Below, piece after piece: positions 30,501 to 44,957 of a DNA stretch of 64,000 nt. Within the stretch, counting starts at the first letter, position 1, and each line of letters begins with the position of its first letter. Both the position numbers and the translations under genes were made by a program. Source of the stretch: Dolomedes plantarius (Eukaryota > Arthropoda > Arachnida > Araneae > Dolomedidae); NCBI GenBank assembly GCA_907164885.2, contig OU015496.1:165816441-165880440 (forward strand). The letters are read 5' to 3'. Below the pieces are notes generated by a model. It was given only the letters and a program-made list of their open reading frames with translations, did no database searches and was not told the origin of the DNA.

Positions 30501-33500
30501 ATTTTTAACCATCTATACAAACACATACATAGTCTTATACATTATTCATGTTTTACAATAATATCTGATCTCCTCCTATTCCTGATTAAAATGTCTTCAC
30601 ACAGTTTTTCCAAAATTCTTAGATACCAAATTACTTCAAATCCCTAGTAATTGCTATGTTAATCACCTTTTGTCATAAATTATATTGAAATAGTTTAGGG
30701 AAGATGGAGGTTTTAATAGGAATCAATTAGACTTCTAATACCAATATACCCAAGCCCATATCATCATATCAAATAGCTGTGATGATGTAAGAAGGATCCA
30801 GCCTTTCACAATGTTGCATCCTTACTCTCATGCTAATGTAGTTGATTACAAAATTAATCAAACCCTTTTCTACTCATTCATTGAAACATTTTTACATTCT
30901 TTTAGAAACTAAAAGTGTGTCATCTAGTTCACCATTGGTGGCAATAGTAATGAGTCTGTGCTCCAGAAGTCAATACAATGTACAGTACAGTATGATAGGT
31001 TATCATACCCAGTGGTTTTCAATAATCATTAAGGTTGCTATGTACTAACCCCATTGGATTCGCTCACCTCAATGTTAACCTATGGAGAAAATTTGTCCAT
31101 GGATTGCTGACTTGGAAGATTTTTTTTTAAAAATTGTACTCCGTCATAGACAAAGAAATTTAACATTTGTGTACCTTTTTCGTTTTTTTTAAAAAATGCG
31201 ATTAATATTTTAAATTTAAATTATTTGGGGAAAAATCTGGTATAGTGTGTTTTAAATGCTCATCAATTCCTTTGGTGGACGAAATTTATAAAATGAATCC
31301 GGTAGCGCTTTGCAGAAAAGTTCAGGCTATCTGACAATACCAATTTTATTTGATTATCAACATTTATGCACCTGTAAATAGGTGACAAAAATATATTTTA
31401 AATAAACAATTTGGGGGCAGCGTTTAACCCCCCTATAGAGAGAGAACCATTACAATCCCTCAAAATGTCAATCCTAAGGGGGGGTGGAATTCTCGAACTG
31501 TCAACTGGACTCCTCCCACTACAAGAATCTGCAAGAAGAGGAAAAGAGAAATAAGATTTTTTTCTTAGTACATAGCAGCCTTAACTGAATGAACTATTAC
31601 CAGTTGACTTGTACAAGTTTAGCAGCTCTCCACTCATCCAGTAACCATTTAAAACCACTGGTTTGCACTAGAGTTTTTGTTGTTGTTGTTGTTTTTTGCC
31701 GCTCTCTGTAAGCTGTAATAGCTGCTGTGTCTTTGGAATATTCACTATTGCAAATGTTCTCTTAATATTTGAACCACTGCTCCATATGAAAACCCCACTC
31801 AAAATACATCGTCTCTTTTCTTTTCAATTAATTCTCAACTAAGGCACTATGCTCTTCCTACTTCAGTGATTTATACCAACAATATGTACAGTACTGCTAG
31901 TGTGGATATAATTGTCAGATGGTAATAATTATTTGGAAACTGAATATTCTTCATTAATTATATCAAAACATAATTTTGTTTCCTACATGGTATTCTTTGG
32001 AAAACAGTGTTACCATAATATTACCTCACAGAAGAATGTTAGCAACACATACATAGATCAACCTTTTGAAATATTTCCATTTCCTGGGGAGTCATTCCCT
32101 CATAAAAAAATACACAAGCAGGCCAAATTATAATGAACACAAAAGCCTGTAAGAGCAGATCAACAAATAATGATAAAATTTAAAATCGTATTGGGAAAAG
32201 CTAATGCTGAATCTGAGTGTTTATGCATCTAACATGGGTTAAATAAAGATTAATTTATTTTAATTTTAGCAACACAAAATGGTGTGATCTGCCTGCTTAT
32301 TACAACTAGCCACTACTCTCTTAAGACAATAACCTCTCCTCCTAAAACCCTAACCTCAAGTCATCTACTGTAAATTCATGCGCTCATATAGAAAGAAACT
32401 TGTTCAAAAAATATATTAAATATAAAAATGGTGAAACAAAATTTGAGTCACAATAATATGTATTGAAATTGATGCCAAAACCTTACCAAGAGCTTTTTTC
32501 AGACTAGCAAAGTCAACAGCCTTGATTACAAACCTATAACTAAGTAAAGTGAATGATCTCAAAAAATTTGAAAACAGGTTTATTGTAATTGCACAACTAC
32601 AACTGACAGAAAAATAACTCACTGAAAACACAAAAAATCGATTTTCTAAATATTTCAGAAAGAGTTAATAAAATAATGTACAGAAAACCTAAAATTACAA
32701 CAGAAACTTTCTTGAAATTTTGTTATGTGATTAAAAATCAAAGATCATTGCTATGTAATACTTTTACTGTGTAATTTTCAAAATAATTTACTCTTTTTCA
32801 CAGAGTGTTGGTTTCAAAAAATTAGTGAGGAAAGACCACTATAAGTTTTAACATGATGTTTACAGAGAAGGAAATACATTTTCTAGACCTAAGTAAGGTT
32901 TCTAGATCTAAAACTGTCAGATAATTTATAAATGTTTGTGGAAAATCATATCACTTAAAATTTAGTACTTTAAAAAAATGGAAATGTTTCTAGACTCACT
33001 TGAACAGTTGCTTTTGGTAACCATGCAAAAGCAATGAAAATTCTTTCCTTCACATTCAGGCCTCCCCCAAAGGAAACAGCAAAAGCAGTCAAAATGCGAA
33101 GAGTAAGCCCTATAGCCAGTGCAGCAATACTGCTACCTAAATTACCACAAAATAAATAATAACAATGGAAAAATTTTACCAATCAACTGTCATTTAAATG
33201 CCCCATATGAGGTGCTTAATAAGAATTATTATTTTGATACACTACAGGGAAAGATATTATGTGTTATAACTATGATAAAATGATTCAATTATTTCCATTG
33301 CAGATATATTATTTGTTCAAAAAGAAAGAAAAACTAAGACCTATAAAAGTCATCTTGGCTTAAATAAAATTTGCAAAATTCTTTCTCATAAAAACAGTAA
33401 ATTAATACAACATTTAGGTCTACAAGTTGATTTATATCCTTAAAATGATTACAATTAACACTGGTAGCTACTTATAAAACTTGATGCAATAAGCTTTATT

Positions 33501-36500
33501 TCTTTTTCATAAAATTTCCTCAATTTGCAGCTGTGTAAATAGTAAATGCATATAACATTAGTGACATAAGCTAACTATGAAATTTCAGCAAACTCAAGAA
33601 CAGTTAATTCATATAATGTTTCGATGCTTTGTAACCTAAAATTTTTCTAAAAATTTTCAAAATTCATACTTATGATATAAGCTGATATTGAGTGAAAAAT
33701 TTGTTTCCATCTATAAGCTAAAATTTATCACTGTATTTTCAACAATTTACAGTTATGACAATACAGACAATGCTACATACATACAACATAGCAAGCCAAA
33801 AGCCAAGTTATATTTTCTTAACAATTTCCACAGTCCTTACTTATGACAAAAATACAACATTTACAGCAATTAAAATGTTTTTATTTTTACCCCACCTGTT
33901 CATATTTTTAAGTTAGTAAAATTTTCTTTATTTAGGTACAGTTTTTTTTCTTGATCACATCTTGTGATTAATCTTCAGAAATCATTCTGATATAATTTTG
34001 AACTATAATTTTAACACAAGAGTTATATGCATGCATTTACATAAAATACACAACAGATGAATTGTAAACACTATCAATTCATTTAAAAATCATGCATGTT
34101 ATTAATTTTTAAATTTACTTGATGCACAAAATATTTCACTATCATATGTTTTTATAGAAGATTTTAATATAACCCTATTCCTGTAATATCTAGTAACGAA
34201 TGTATATATAATGCATAAGAATGTCAACAACATAAGAATAGCAACTTTTGCATAAGAATAGCAACTTTTGTACTTTAATATTAATTTGCATCGATAAAAT
34301 TTCATAATATAACTTTTTCATTTATTTTTAAGCATTATTACCTAATGTTAGAGAAATATAAATAGTCATTTAGTGTTTCTATTGTTATAGAATAGCTAAA
34401 CTTCCTGTAATTTTGTCCTATAATACAGAAAAAATAAAATAAAATGGACCCCATTTAGAAATTCAGCTAAAGCAGCTGATCCAGACATGGCAGAACTATG
34501 TTTAAAGATAAATATTTACAAAGCCAGACAAATACTATAAAATAACATTACCTACCATCTTCCTAAAGCTGCCATAAACCTAGGTTTGATACAGTGTTAT
34601 TTATTTATGTCAACATATCTTAATCCCAAATTTACACAAAATGACAGCTAAAAATTATCCATTGATAAGGTCTCTTTTTTTTCTTAAATATAAATTTATA
34701 TTATGATTTCAACGTGTTTCAGCAGCAACTTAAAATAACATATTTAGTGCTATCAAGAAAAAATATCTTAGATTTAGGGTGCTACTTTCAAAGTTTCACA
34801 TTTCATCAATTTAGAAAAAAAATTTTATACTAACCAATATCCTTTTCTAAGCTGGCAATAGTTACTTCACAACCAATAAGACTAAATAAAAAAGGTTGGA
34901 GTAATTTCCATATTAGTGAAACAACATCTTCAATTGTAGACTGAAAAAACATAAGGCATTAAAACTCTATTCAAAGAAATTTTTTTTAAAAAGTGAATAT
35001 AACAATTTCTTCATAAAAAACAGTACTATTTAAACTTATTTACAACAAATATTTTTAAAAATCTAAAGAGAATTTTTCCCTCTAGGTTACTGTTAAAATA
35101 TATCATAAAAAATTTCTACTTTTTATGTGCCGGTGATTATAAAAGTGGTCTATAGGTCTATAAGTCATATATTTTTCGTTTTGAGATATTTGTAGTTTTG
35201 AACTGAATTCTGTATAATGATGCAACACAGTGGCACAGCCAGGATTTAATCTTGGGGGTGGGGGCCCGAGTTGAATGGATAAAAATATTTATAATGCAAA
35301 TTCAATATTCATAATGCAATTTCTATTTCTTTGGGAGGGCCAGGACCCCTTGGCCCACCCCCTGGATGTTCCACTGATGCAACAACCAACTCGATCTAAG
35401 AATTCAACTTTTACAATTTTGAAAAGATTGCTTCAGATTACGGTAATATAAAAGAATGCAATATGAAATAACTAATAAACTTTTTTTTTTTAAAGATTCT
35501 TGAGTTAGGCCAATTTTATAATCACTGACACATATGTAAGGGAGTTATCAACTTTTTACATTTCAGACATGTAAGAGAGCATGCAGCAGAAGAGACATGT
35601 AACAGAATGAGTCAATAAACTCTTATTAATCTATTTAATTAAGAGAAAGAACTTGCATATATGCTTTTGATTATACTATATACAAGTATAGAAGTATAGA
35701 AGTTCTATATACAAGTATAGAAACTAATCATCCATTATTTTCAATTCGAAAAAAATGTAGATTGCTGCATCATATATTTTAGCACAAAAAAATAATAATG
35801 CATACACTTTTTAAAACTTATTTCTGAAGCCAAAAGTGACAAACTGATCTAATATATTTCATTATTTCTATACTCTTCAGCCACTTTCAAGAAATTACTG
35901 TCTCATCAATATTTTCCTCTACCACATCAATGATGAGATAAAATCTCCTTATACTGTTTAATTAAAAAAATTTATATCTTCTGTTGTTAATTTATTTGCA
36001 GTAGTATTTATAAAAATGCTCCCATAAAGACAGAAAATTTTAACAGATTATAATTACAAAGGATTTTCTAACAGAATTTTTTTTTTATATGCCACAATAT
36101 AATTTTCAGTTTTTAATGCGAGTTTAAATTTCAATAGTTGTTATGAAATTTTATTAAGTTATTAAATTAAATGATAACTTTTAGTTTGAAAGTCTGAGGT
36201 GCACTGGATGAATTTCAAATTTATAAGGACCACAGAAGGGGTAGTAGGGATATAATTCAATTATTACATTGATTTGATTTTCAGTTATTAAATTTAAGAT
36301 ATTCAAAGTGGAATAAACTTATTTATAGTTATAGAGATATGCAGCTACTGCAAGCACAAAATGAAATTAAATTGCAATTTACAATTATATAAACTATCTA
36401 AATATTAATAAACAGACACTGTAGTTTTGCAGAACACTTCACTGATTGTTATTATCAGGGTTTATGCTCTGAAATGATTATTTATATGTGATATAAAATC

Positions 36501-39500
36501 TAATACTCATGCATTGTTGTGTAAGTGAAAACAATATCAAACCATCTAACACTTTGAAAGTTTCAGAGTAATAGTAACTGTAAATTTAATCCTTCTCATA
36601 TTCTATTTCTTTTACTCACTTCTTATGCCAAATTTTATACATAAATTTTCCTGGGGGCCTGCTGAAGAAATATGTAAAGTTTTACAAACTTACATATTTC
36701 TTCATTCACCACACCACTGGCTATCAGGGCATACACTTCTTATGTTAGATTTGCAAAACAAGGCCTTTTCCATTAAAGACTTCAAAAGTACTCTACACAA
36801 CATTTTCATTTGAGTTGATTTCAATGGTCCCAATGTTTATCTAAACTTTACTCTGAAAGTAGCTTCTTATAATAATACCCCATAATTATCGCTATTTATA
36901 ACACTAATGAAAAATTATGTTGATATCTGGTAAGCACAAAGTGTCACTTCAGGTGTTCTATTCCAATGTAGAGAACCATGAAAACAGTGTCGGTGCCCTT
37001 ATCTGAAAGTGTTCACAAATTCTAAATGCATTGATGCCAATGAATTTCTGCTAGGGAAATTGCATGCATATGTACAAGGGAGTTTCGTGTCTGTGAGGTA
37101 TCCATTATGCTGGGATTTGTTGCATAAATATATTTCTATTGTAACAGCTCTCCATAAAATATTTTTTAAAAATTCAAATACTTCAAAGAAATTAAAGCCA
37201 GTAAAATCATTTTACGCATAAAAATACACAGAAGTTTGAAAATGTGCACTCACTTTGAACGAATACAGTAGGAGCAAGCATACACAACATAAAAAATCAT
37301 GAAAGTTGGTTAGATTATAATGTAACCACAACAGTATAAAAATTAAACAGACTAGTTCCTGTTTGGCAATACTAAATTTAATAAATTCTAGGGTCTTTTA
37401 TTTCTTCCCCCAACAGATGTGCACAATTCTGTGCATATGTGTTGGGGGGGGGGGGAATCTGTAGCTGTCTAAGGAGAATCTAGTGGAAATTGAATCTAGT
37501 AGCACAACTAAAATGAAAAATTGGTTTATAATAATCATTCAGTAGGAGATTTTTAAACAATAAAATGATTTTTATGAAAAAAAACTGCACATACACTTAT
37601 AAAAAAGACATACAAATATATCAGGATCCCTTTTCCACCTGATTGCAGCTACAAATCCAAGAACTAAGCTTCCAAATGGTCCTGCTCCAGCAAAATCAAG
37701 TACCTTGCTGCTGAACATTACGGCCAAACCTCCACAACAAAGGAGCGTTATTCGGTAAGCACTAAGGGATGTCTAGAAAAACAGTTGTATTATAATGAGC
37801 ATCACAACGTCAAAGATTATAGACAGTTCAAATAGAATCCTATATGATGGAAGCGAAATAAGAGATAGGAGATAAATTAGATGAGAGTTTTTTAAAATTT
37901 TAGCATGCAGTTGCCCCAAAGAATCCAATTATTTGCCATAAAATCTTGCTAGATTATTTTGACAACAATATAGAGTCTAGTTATTTTTACAAATTTGCTC
38001 TTCAATATCAGTAACTTGCAGAATGTTCAGAAGCTAACTTACAGAACTTACAATATAGAAATATATTTATAAATACCATTCTCTATACTAAGATCATGCT
38101 TAACTGCCATCCAATGATTACATGGAAAATGACAATAGATTTTAAATTACTTCTCAGATGCAGACTATTCTAGTCTGCATCTGAGAGATTTCTCTCAGAT
38201 ATTCACTAAGAGTCTCTCAGTCTTTAACCGACAGGTTTCTTTCAAATGTTCACTAAGGCTCTTTCAGACTTTAACCAAGAGACAAACCCGCACCGATCAG
38301 CACCTAGGACAGCTCCACCCCTATCCTTCTGCTGATCTCGTTGATTCCGGCTGCTGGCCCTCTCTCTCTATCCTGTTGTCAGGTGCCCCTATATATGGGT
38401 TGGTTTGGTTGCAGTTTCCCATGTTTTCTGCGGCTATAGATGCTGGTCAAACGAATAGCCATCACTTCAGCTCCTCACGGGATCGGATCCATCTCAGTGG
38501 GCATTTTCCCTTCTGAGCACCAGCTAGTCAGGATGATTTTTTGGACAACCGAGGGGTCAGCGCCAGCTAATCTTCTGCATTGTAACCTGCATCTCGATAG
38601 ACAGAGACATGAGGCAGGGGTGATCTCTATTCAGGGATGGGGAATCCATGACATTACACCCCTTTCATCACATATATTCAGGTCAAATTTCAGGTCATTC
38701 TGACCGGTGGTTCTGTTTTTTACAGCTTTTTGAAATGTGAACTTTAATCACCCTGTATATATATCAGGGGTGGCTCCAGCTCAGAGTTTTTTTTTTTTTT
38801 TTGGGGGGGGGGGACATCAGCTCTTAGGGTTTTATATATAAGAAATAAACATTGTCTCATTTTAAATTTAAACTCATATAGTATTAGGTCTATGATTATA
38901 TAATTTTAGGCTATGAAAACCAAATTCACCAGGCTTTTTTCGGAAGGGACAATTGCCCCTATTGCCCCCCTGCTTGGAGCCACCAATGATATATATATAT
39001 ATATTTAATGGAGTTTATACAGATTATGAAAGAAAAATAACAGAAAAAAATCTGAGCTTTTTTTTGTGTGTTATAAAATTAGGAGAAATTAGAATATTTA
39101 AGGATGATCAACGATGTGTATAATTTTTGGCCAGAACTCCATAACAGAAGAGTACCACAATAAAAGTAATGTTTCAGCCGCATGTCAAAGTCCTGTATAC
39201 TGCCTAAGTAACAGATTTCAGAGGGCCCAAAAATCATCCTATGAGTGTGTTTAATCAAAATAAAAAATTAAATAACTGTAAAAATTCTACCTTTGATATA
39301 AGTATTTTGCACTTATAAAAATGCAAAAATTTTTGTCTCAGATTGGAAAATTAAGCATAGAGGGTCCTGAAAAATTGTGCCTAATACCTCCCATGTAATA
39401 AAGTAACCTATAATAAGGACCTTTCATCAAGTAATCAATGCAAACAAAATCAGTGATGGCTGAAAGAGAAGATCTTAAAACAATTTAGCTGAAAGATTTA

Positions 39501-42500
39501 ATTCCTTTTAGAATTTTAAATGTATAAATAATATCATGATTAAACTTCTAAACTCATTTTCACAACTGATGACAGAGAAAAAGCAGTGAGTATTATTCAT
39601 AGAAGGCAAAGAATCATTTGAATATTATTCCCAATTAATTATTATGATTGTTAACATGGTTTTTAATGATAACAAACATTTCAGGAACATTTTTGATTAA
39701 TTCTAACTACCTGGAATTAATTTAAGGATACTAATACATATAAATAGATCCTAAAGAAACCTGAGGATCACAAATTATTTTTTCCTAGTTTCATCAACGT
39801 TTTTTCACAGATTTCTCTTGACAGAGGACAAGGGGCAAAACAAATGCAAAAATCAAAGATTATAAACTAAGTTTATTAATTAAGTGAAAATCAATTACAA
39901 ACAATGATATCTAATATTGCATAAAAAAATTACCTTAGAAATGTCTTTGCTAGGTATATACCACAATATACATCCACATGAGACTCCAAAAATAAATCCT
40001 GCTAAAGGTTCAAGAATACCTTTTCCCAGAGACCAAAGCCAACTACCTATAATTCAAGAAATTTTCAGTTATTTTACAAAGTTCAAATGCAAATTTGTTT
40101 TGTATAAATTCATAAGATTAGTTTAATCATTTAGTAGAAAGCCAATAAACAAAAATTAAGTGAAGGGTAGAATAAATTAAAAAATATTACTGAGCAATTC
40201 TTAGAAATATTATTTAATTGGGACTCCCATTATGCAACGGAATTTATACTGGTTACTCTTAAAATTTCCCATGTTTTCAGAGTTAAGTAATTGAAATATC
40301 ATTTCCTGCATAGGCCAATTTAAATATACAACTATTTACAAGCTGAATATATACTATCTAATTTTAGTAAACATAGAAGAATAATAAAAGCAGAAAAGTG
40401 AGATAATATAAAATACCTACCTGATAAAAGTCACTGAATTGGTGCACTATAATGCAAAGTAAAAATGAGATTTAAATGTACTCCAATATAGCCCAGTGTC
40501 ACATTACAAACTATATCTCCCATTTAGGGTTTCCAAAACAGATATATCTGTATCCGTTGTATGCAATTTTTGAATTCTTAACCATATCAGATATCCATCC
40601 AATATTTACCGGATATCTGCAACTTACATTTTTTAAATTTTCCATATAAAATAGGCAATGAAATTTGAATTTTAACATATATTTTAATTTTAGAAATACT
40701 TGGGAAAGGAGTTTTCAAAATTTATTAAAGAAAACACATTGTGCATTAAAACAAAAGTTAAAGACAAAAGTTTGTATTAAATACATATTGTGAAAATGCC
40801 AATATCACAAGCTTTTGGATTGTGAAAAAATGACAACATCACAGCTTTAATTAAATGTCTTGTTATCCTACAAATGTTCAAAGAAAATCTGTTCAAAGTT
40901 TTGCTACAGCTGCTATGAAGAGACTTTTCCCTGATGAGACTACACAGAATTCTGAGGATGAAGACGACATTTTGTGCAAAGAATTCACATCCCATGGTCA
41001 GGGCCACCATCAGCTGAGCTAGCGCCTGGGGCAAAATAATAGCGCGCCCCCTCCCACTCAATATTTGATGTATTTTATTTTTGCCAATATAAATATATGG
41101 ATCAAGGTTTTATGAAAATGAAACTTAGTACTGCATTATAATAACAAGAGTTTATTGTTTTACATAAAATACAGCACAATTTTTTTACAAACTTATTTAA
41201 TAGTGATAGTATAATTTAATAATAATTAAAGTGTTCATGATAACACTGGTCGAGCTTGAACTATTTTTATTTACAACACTCCTATTGCCTTCTTTTATGT
41301 GAAAGCTTGAATAATCGAATCAAAATTCAATGTTCTTGCTAACCTAGACTCGATAGACAACACTCCCAAATTGGATAATCTTTGCTGTCCCATAATCGAT
41401 CTCAAACAATTTTTGATTCTACTAAGCACACTAAACGAGCATTCTGCCTGTGCTAATGAAATGGACATCGTGCAAAACATACAGAGTGCTATACACACAT
41501 TAGGAAATAAACTAGTAATTTTTAGCACTGATAGTTTGTTCAGCAGCTTCAGAGGTGGCAGTGGAGTGTCCGAGATGTTAGTCTTTGTAATTGATTTTAA
41601 ATATTTGACCTCCTTCTTTAATTTGGGACTGACATCCACTGTATATTCATTTGAAAATCCTCCACATACTTCTTCAATTTTTTCGCCATTTATTTCTTGA
41701 TATTTTCACAAGAATGAGAATTTTTTCTGTATTTCTTGTAGGGCCGTGAATCTGGATGTCAAATCTCTTGATGTACTGCAATGTTCTATTTGCAGATACA
41801 CATATTGCTTTGAGTTTTATCAAGATACATAGTCACCCCTTTTGAAACAGCTATATTTGTTAAAAGCAATGTTTGACATCTTTCTTTTGAATTACTACAT
41901 TGATTCCCTCAAAAGCATCATATTTTCTTTACAAGTGTCTCATTTTGACAGCAGTTTGCTAGAATATGACAGCAACATTAGAAGGCATTGTAAATGCTTG
42001 CCCATGATCAACTTTGCAATTTGTTTCTACAAAATGTTTTTTTCAGGAATGATGAACAACATGCTGGATATGTTCCTCCATACTTTCAATCCTATTATTA
42101 TCATTGGAGATAAAATTTCTCCTTGAAAAATATTTTATAAGCCTACAGATTTTAATACATTTAATTTGTGACTGCAGTTAACTTTTCCAAGGAACTTTTT
42201 CAATAAGAATTCAAACATGTATAGTAATTATTTAATTGTTCAAAAAACGTTTCAATAAAATCCCCTCTGAATTAAATTTTAAAACATCGATTTTATATAG
42301 TTATTTTTGCTATTATGATTTTTACAAACCTATTCTGAATGTTCAGATATAAAATTTTCATTTGCCCAGAATCTGTTTGTTAGTAACATGGCCACACAAA
42401 ATACATTCAAACAGAGTAGTTGAAATACATGAAATACATTCAGACATAAAAATGTTTATTTAGATTTATTTTAGCTGATAAAATGCAATGAAAATAGTCT

Positions 42501-44926
42501 ATGTGTACTAAAACTAAAAACTACACTTTACTAAGTAACTAAATTACATAACAGAGGACTGGAAAGCAAATTTAGCATTAAGGCTACCAAAATTTTCAGG
42601 AAAATCTTTGTAAAAATTCAAGCAGTTAAGTACCTGTTGAGAGAGAGATACTCAATGTAATTGTAAATCCAGTTATGGCCAAAATATCATCCACTGATGC
42701 AGCTGCAATCACCAATGTAGGTACACCTTTGCTAGTACCATAATGTCTCTCTTGTAGGCTCAACAAGCTAGGGACAACAACTGCTGGAGAAACTGCTGAA
42801 ATCACAAACCTAAATGCAACAATAAAAAGGAACTACAGCAAATTTAGCAATATCTTTGTATCAACTATATAAAATCTTACAATTTTAATGATGATCCATT
42901 TATTGGTTTTTCTGAACCTTTTAAACACAGAGGCAAACATTTCTCAAAATTGAAAAAGATAGCAAATTTACAACTTTTCATTTTCAATAATCTTACATAT
43001 ATAAATCATCACAATATCATTGAATGTCATTAAAATATTATAAAGATAGGTTGTTAAATAAATAAAGATAGGTTGTTAGATTCATTATCTTGTGTTCTTT
43101 ATATACAATGAACTATTTTGTACAAGATTTCAAATTTTAAAAAATTGTGTGTGTGTCAAAACACTGAATCATTCAGACTAAGTTATTCAACAACAAAATT
43201 TAAAATCTTTAAAAGATAATATCTTTTGTTAGCTTTCTTTCTTAAAATAATGCTTGACCAATTTGGACATATTAGTAGCATGAAAACTGCAGAGAACTAC
43301 TTTATTTGAATGGCAATGAACTAACTTTAGTCAATGTGGCTCAAAGCCCACTTCTCACAACAGCAAAATTGGCTATAGAAGTAGCACTTCATATGATATT
43401 GTTCATCACAGGCAAGTGAAATTCCTTTTAAACTTTTTTTTTAAATTTTTTATTTCATTGCTGCAATTAAAAAACCAATATCAGTGAGATATATTGTCTT
43501 ATATAGCATAAAAATTTCATAATTTGGATTTTTTCCCTTTTATTTGTCAGTTAACACAAGGAATTGAGCAGTTTATCACGTATTTCACCTCTACTTTTTC
43601 TTTTTTAACAAAGAAATTTTTTTCCTATGAGAAATAAAATTCTTTTTGAGATGATTTCTTCATGTATTAACTGAATATTTATTACACACTCAAAGCATAT
43701 GGTGTTTTTGTGATAAGAAAGATTTTGTCATACTTCAGATTATGTTAAATGCTTACATGCAAACCCCAGACAAAGCCAATGCATAAAATTGTAAATAAAA
43801 GACAATCGATGATAAGCTATTACAAAAACAAGATTAAACAATACTCATTTAAGACAAAAATAATTATAAAAATAAAATTTTTATTTTAAACAGCGAATTC
43901 TTAAGAGATATAACACAATAATCTTAGTTATAATGCAGTAACATTTACAAAAAAAGAATCAGAAGCTTTTTTACCTTTTTCAAAAATATTGGCTGAAATT
44001 AATCTAAACAAAAACTTTTGAGTTAAGTGTATTCAAAAGCAATTGATAAACCCTGTAATTTTATTTTTTTTTATTTTGAAAAATCAAGAGAAGAATGGTT
44101 TAACATATATGATGTCAGACTTCAAAACTTTCTTGAAGGGACAAATTCAAGGTTTGTTTTTTTATTTTTTTTATTTTTCAGTTATATTATCTCCATAAAA
44201 TTTTTTCAATATTATTTCATGCAGGAGCAGTGAAAATCAGAGGTAAATTAAATTAAGGATGAATTTGAGGAATAAGTTGGCAGATACTACTCACATGAAC
44301 ACACAACAAACTTTTTGAACAAACTGCTTTGTTAATAGAAATTGCTGATAAAAAAACAAGTCTGAAAAAGGGAATAAGAAAAGTTTTCATTATATTTACC
44401 CAAGCATTATTGCCCAGACTAAAGGTAAGTGCAGGAAAAAATGTGAAGCAATTCCCAATGTGATAGTTTCAATAATACACGGAATAAAGGCAAGTTGCAA
44501 GACAACTGTTTTCAGCTTCTTCAGTTGATCAGCATCTAATCCTAAGCCAGCTTTCAAAAGAATAACAACTAGGGCAGAACCTCTAAAATGGGGGCAGAGT
44601 TCATAGAAATAACATTAAAAATGGAAATTATAAAAAAAAATTAGAAAAAGACAAAAATAAAAATAATAATAAAAATAAATAAGATACTTTGTTTTCACTG
44701 AAAAATACAATAATAGAAATAATAATATAATAATGAAAAATAAAAAAATGTTGAAATGCTGAAAGGAATAAATATTAAAATATTAAGTAATAGAAATCAG
44801 ATTAAATTACAACTAAAACAGTGAAAAGAATAAAATATTTTTGAAAATGAAAAATCAGCAATGAAAGAAGACATGCATTGTTTCAAAATTATAAATCCCA
44901 TTTGTTTTTCAAAAAAAAAAAAAAAA

Positions 44927-44957
<31 letters not shown>

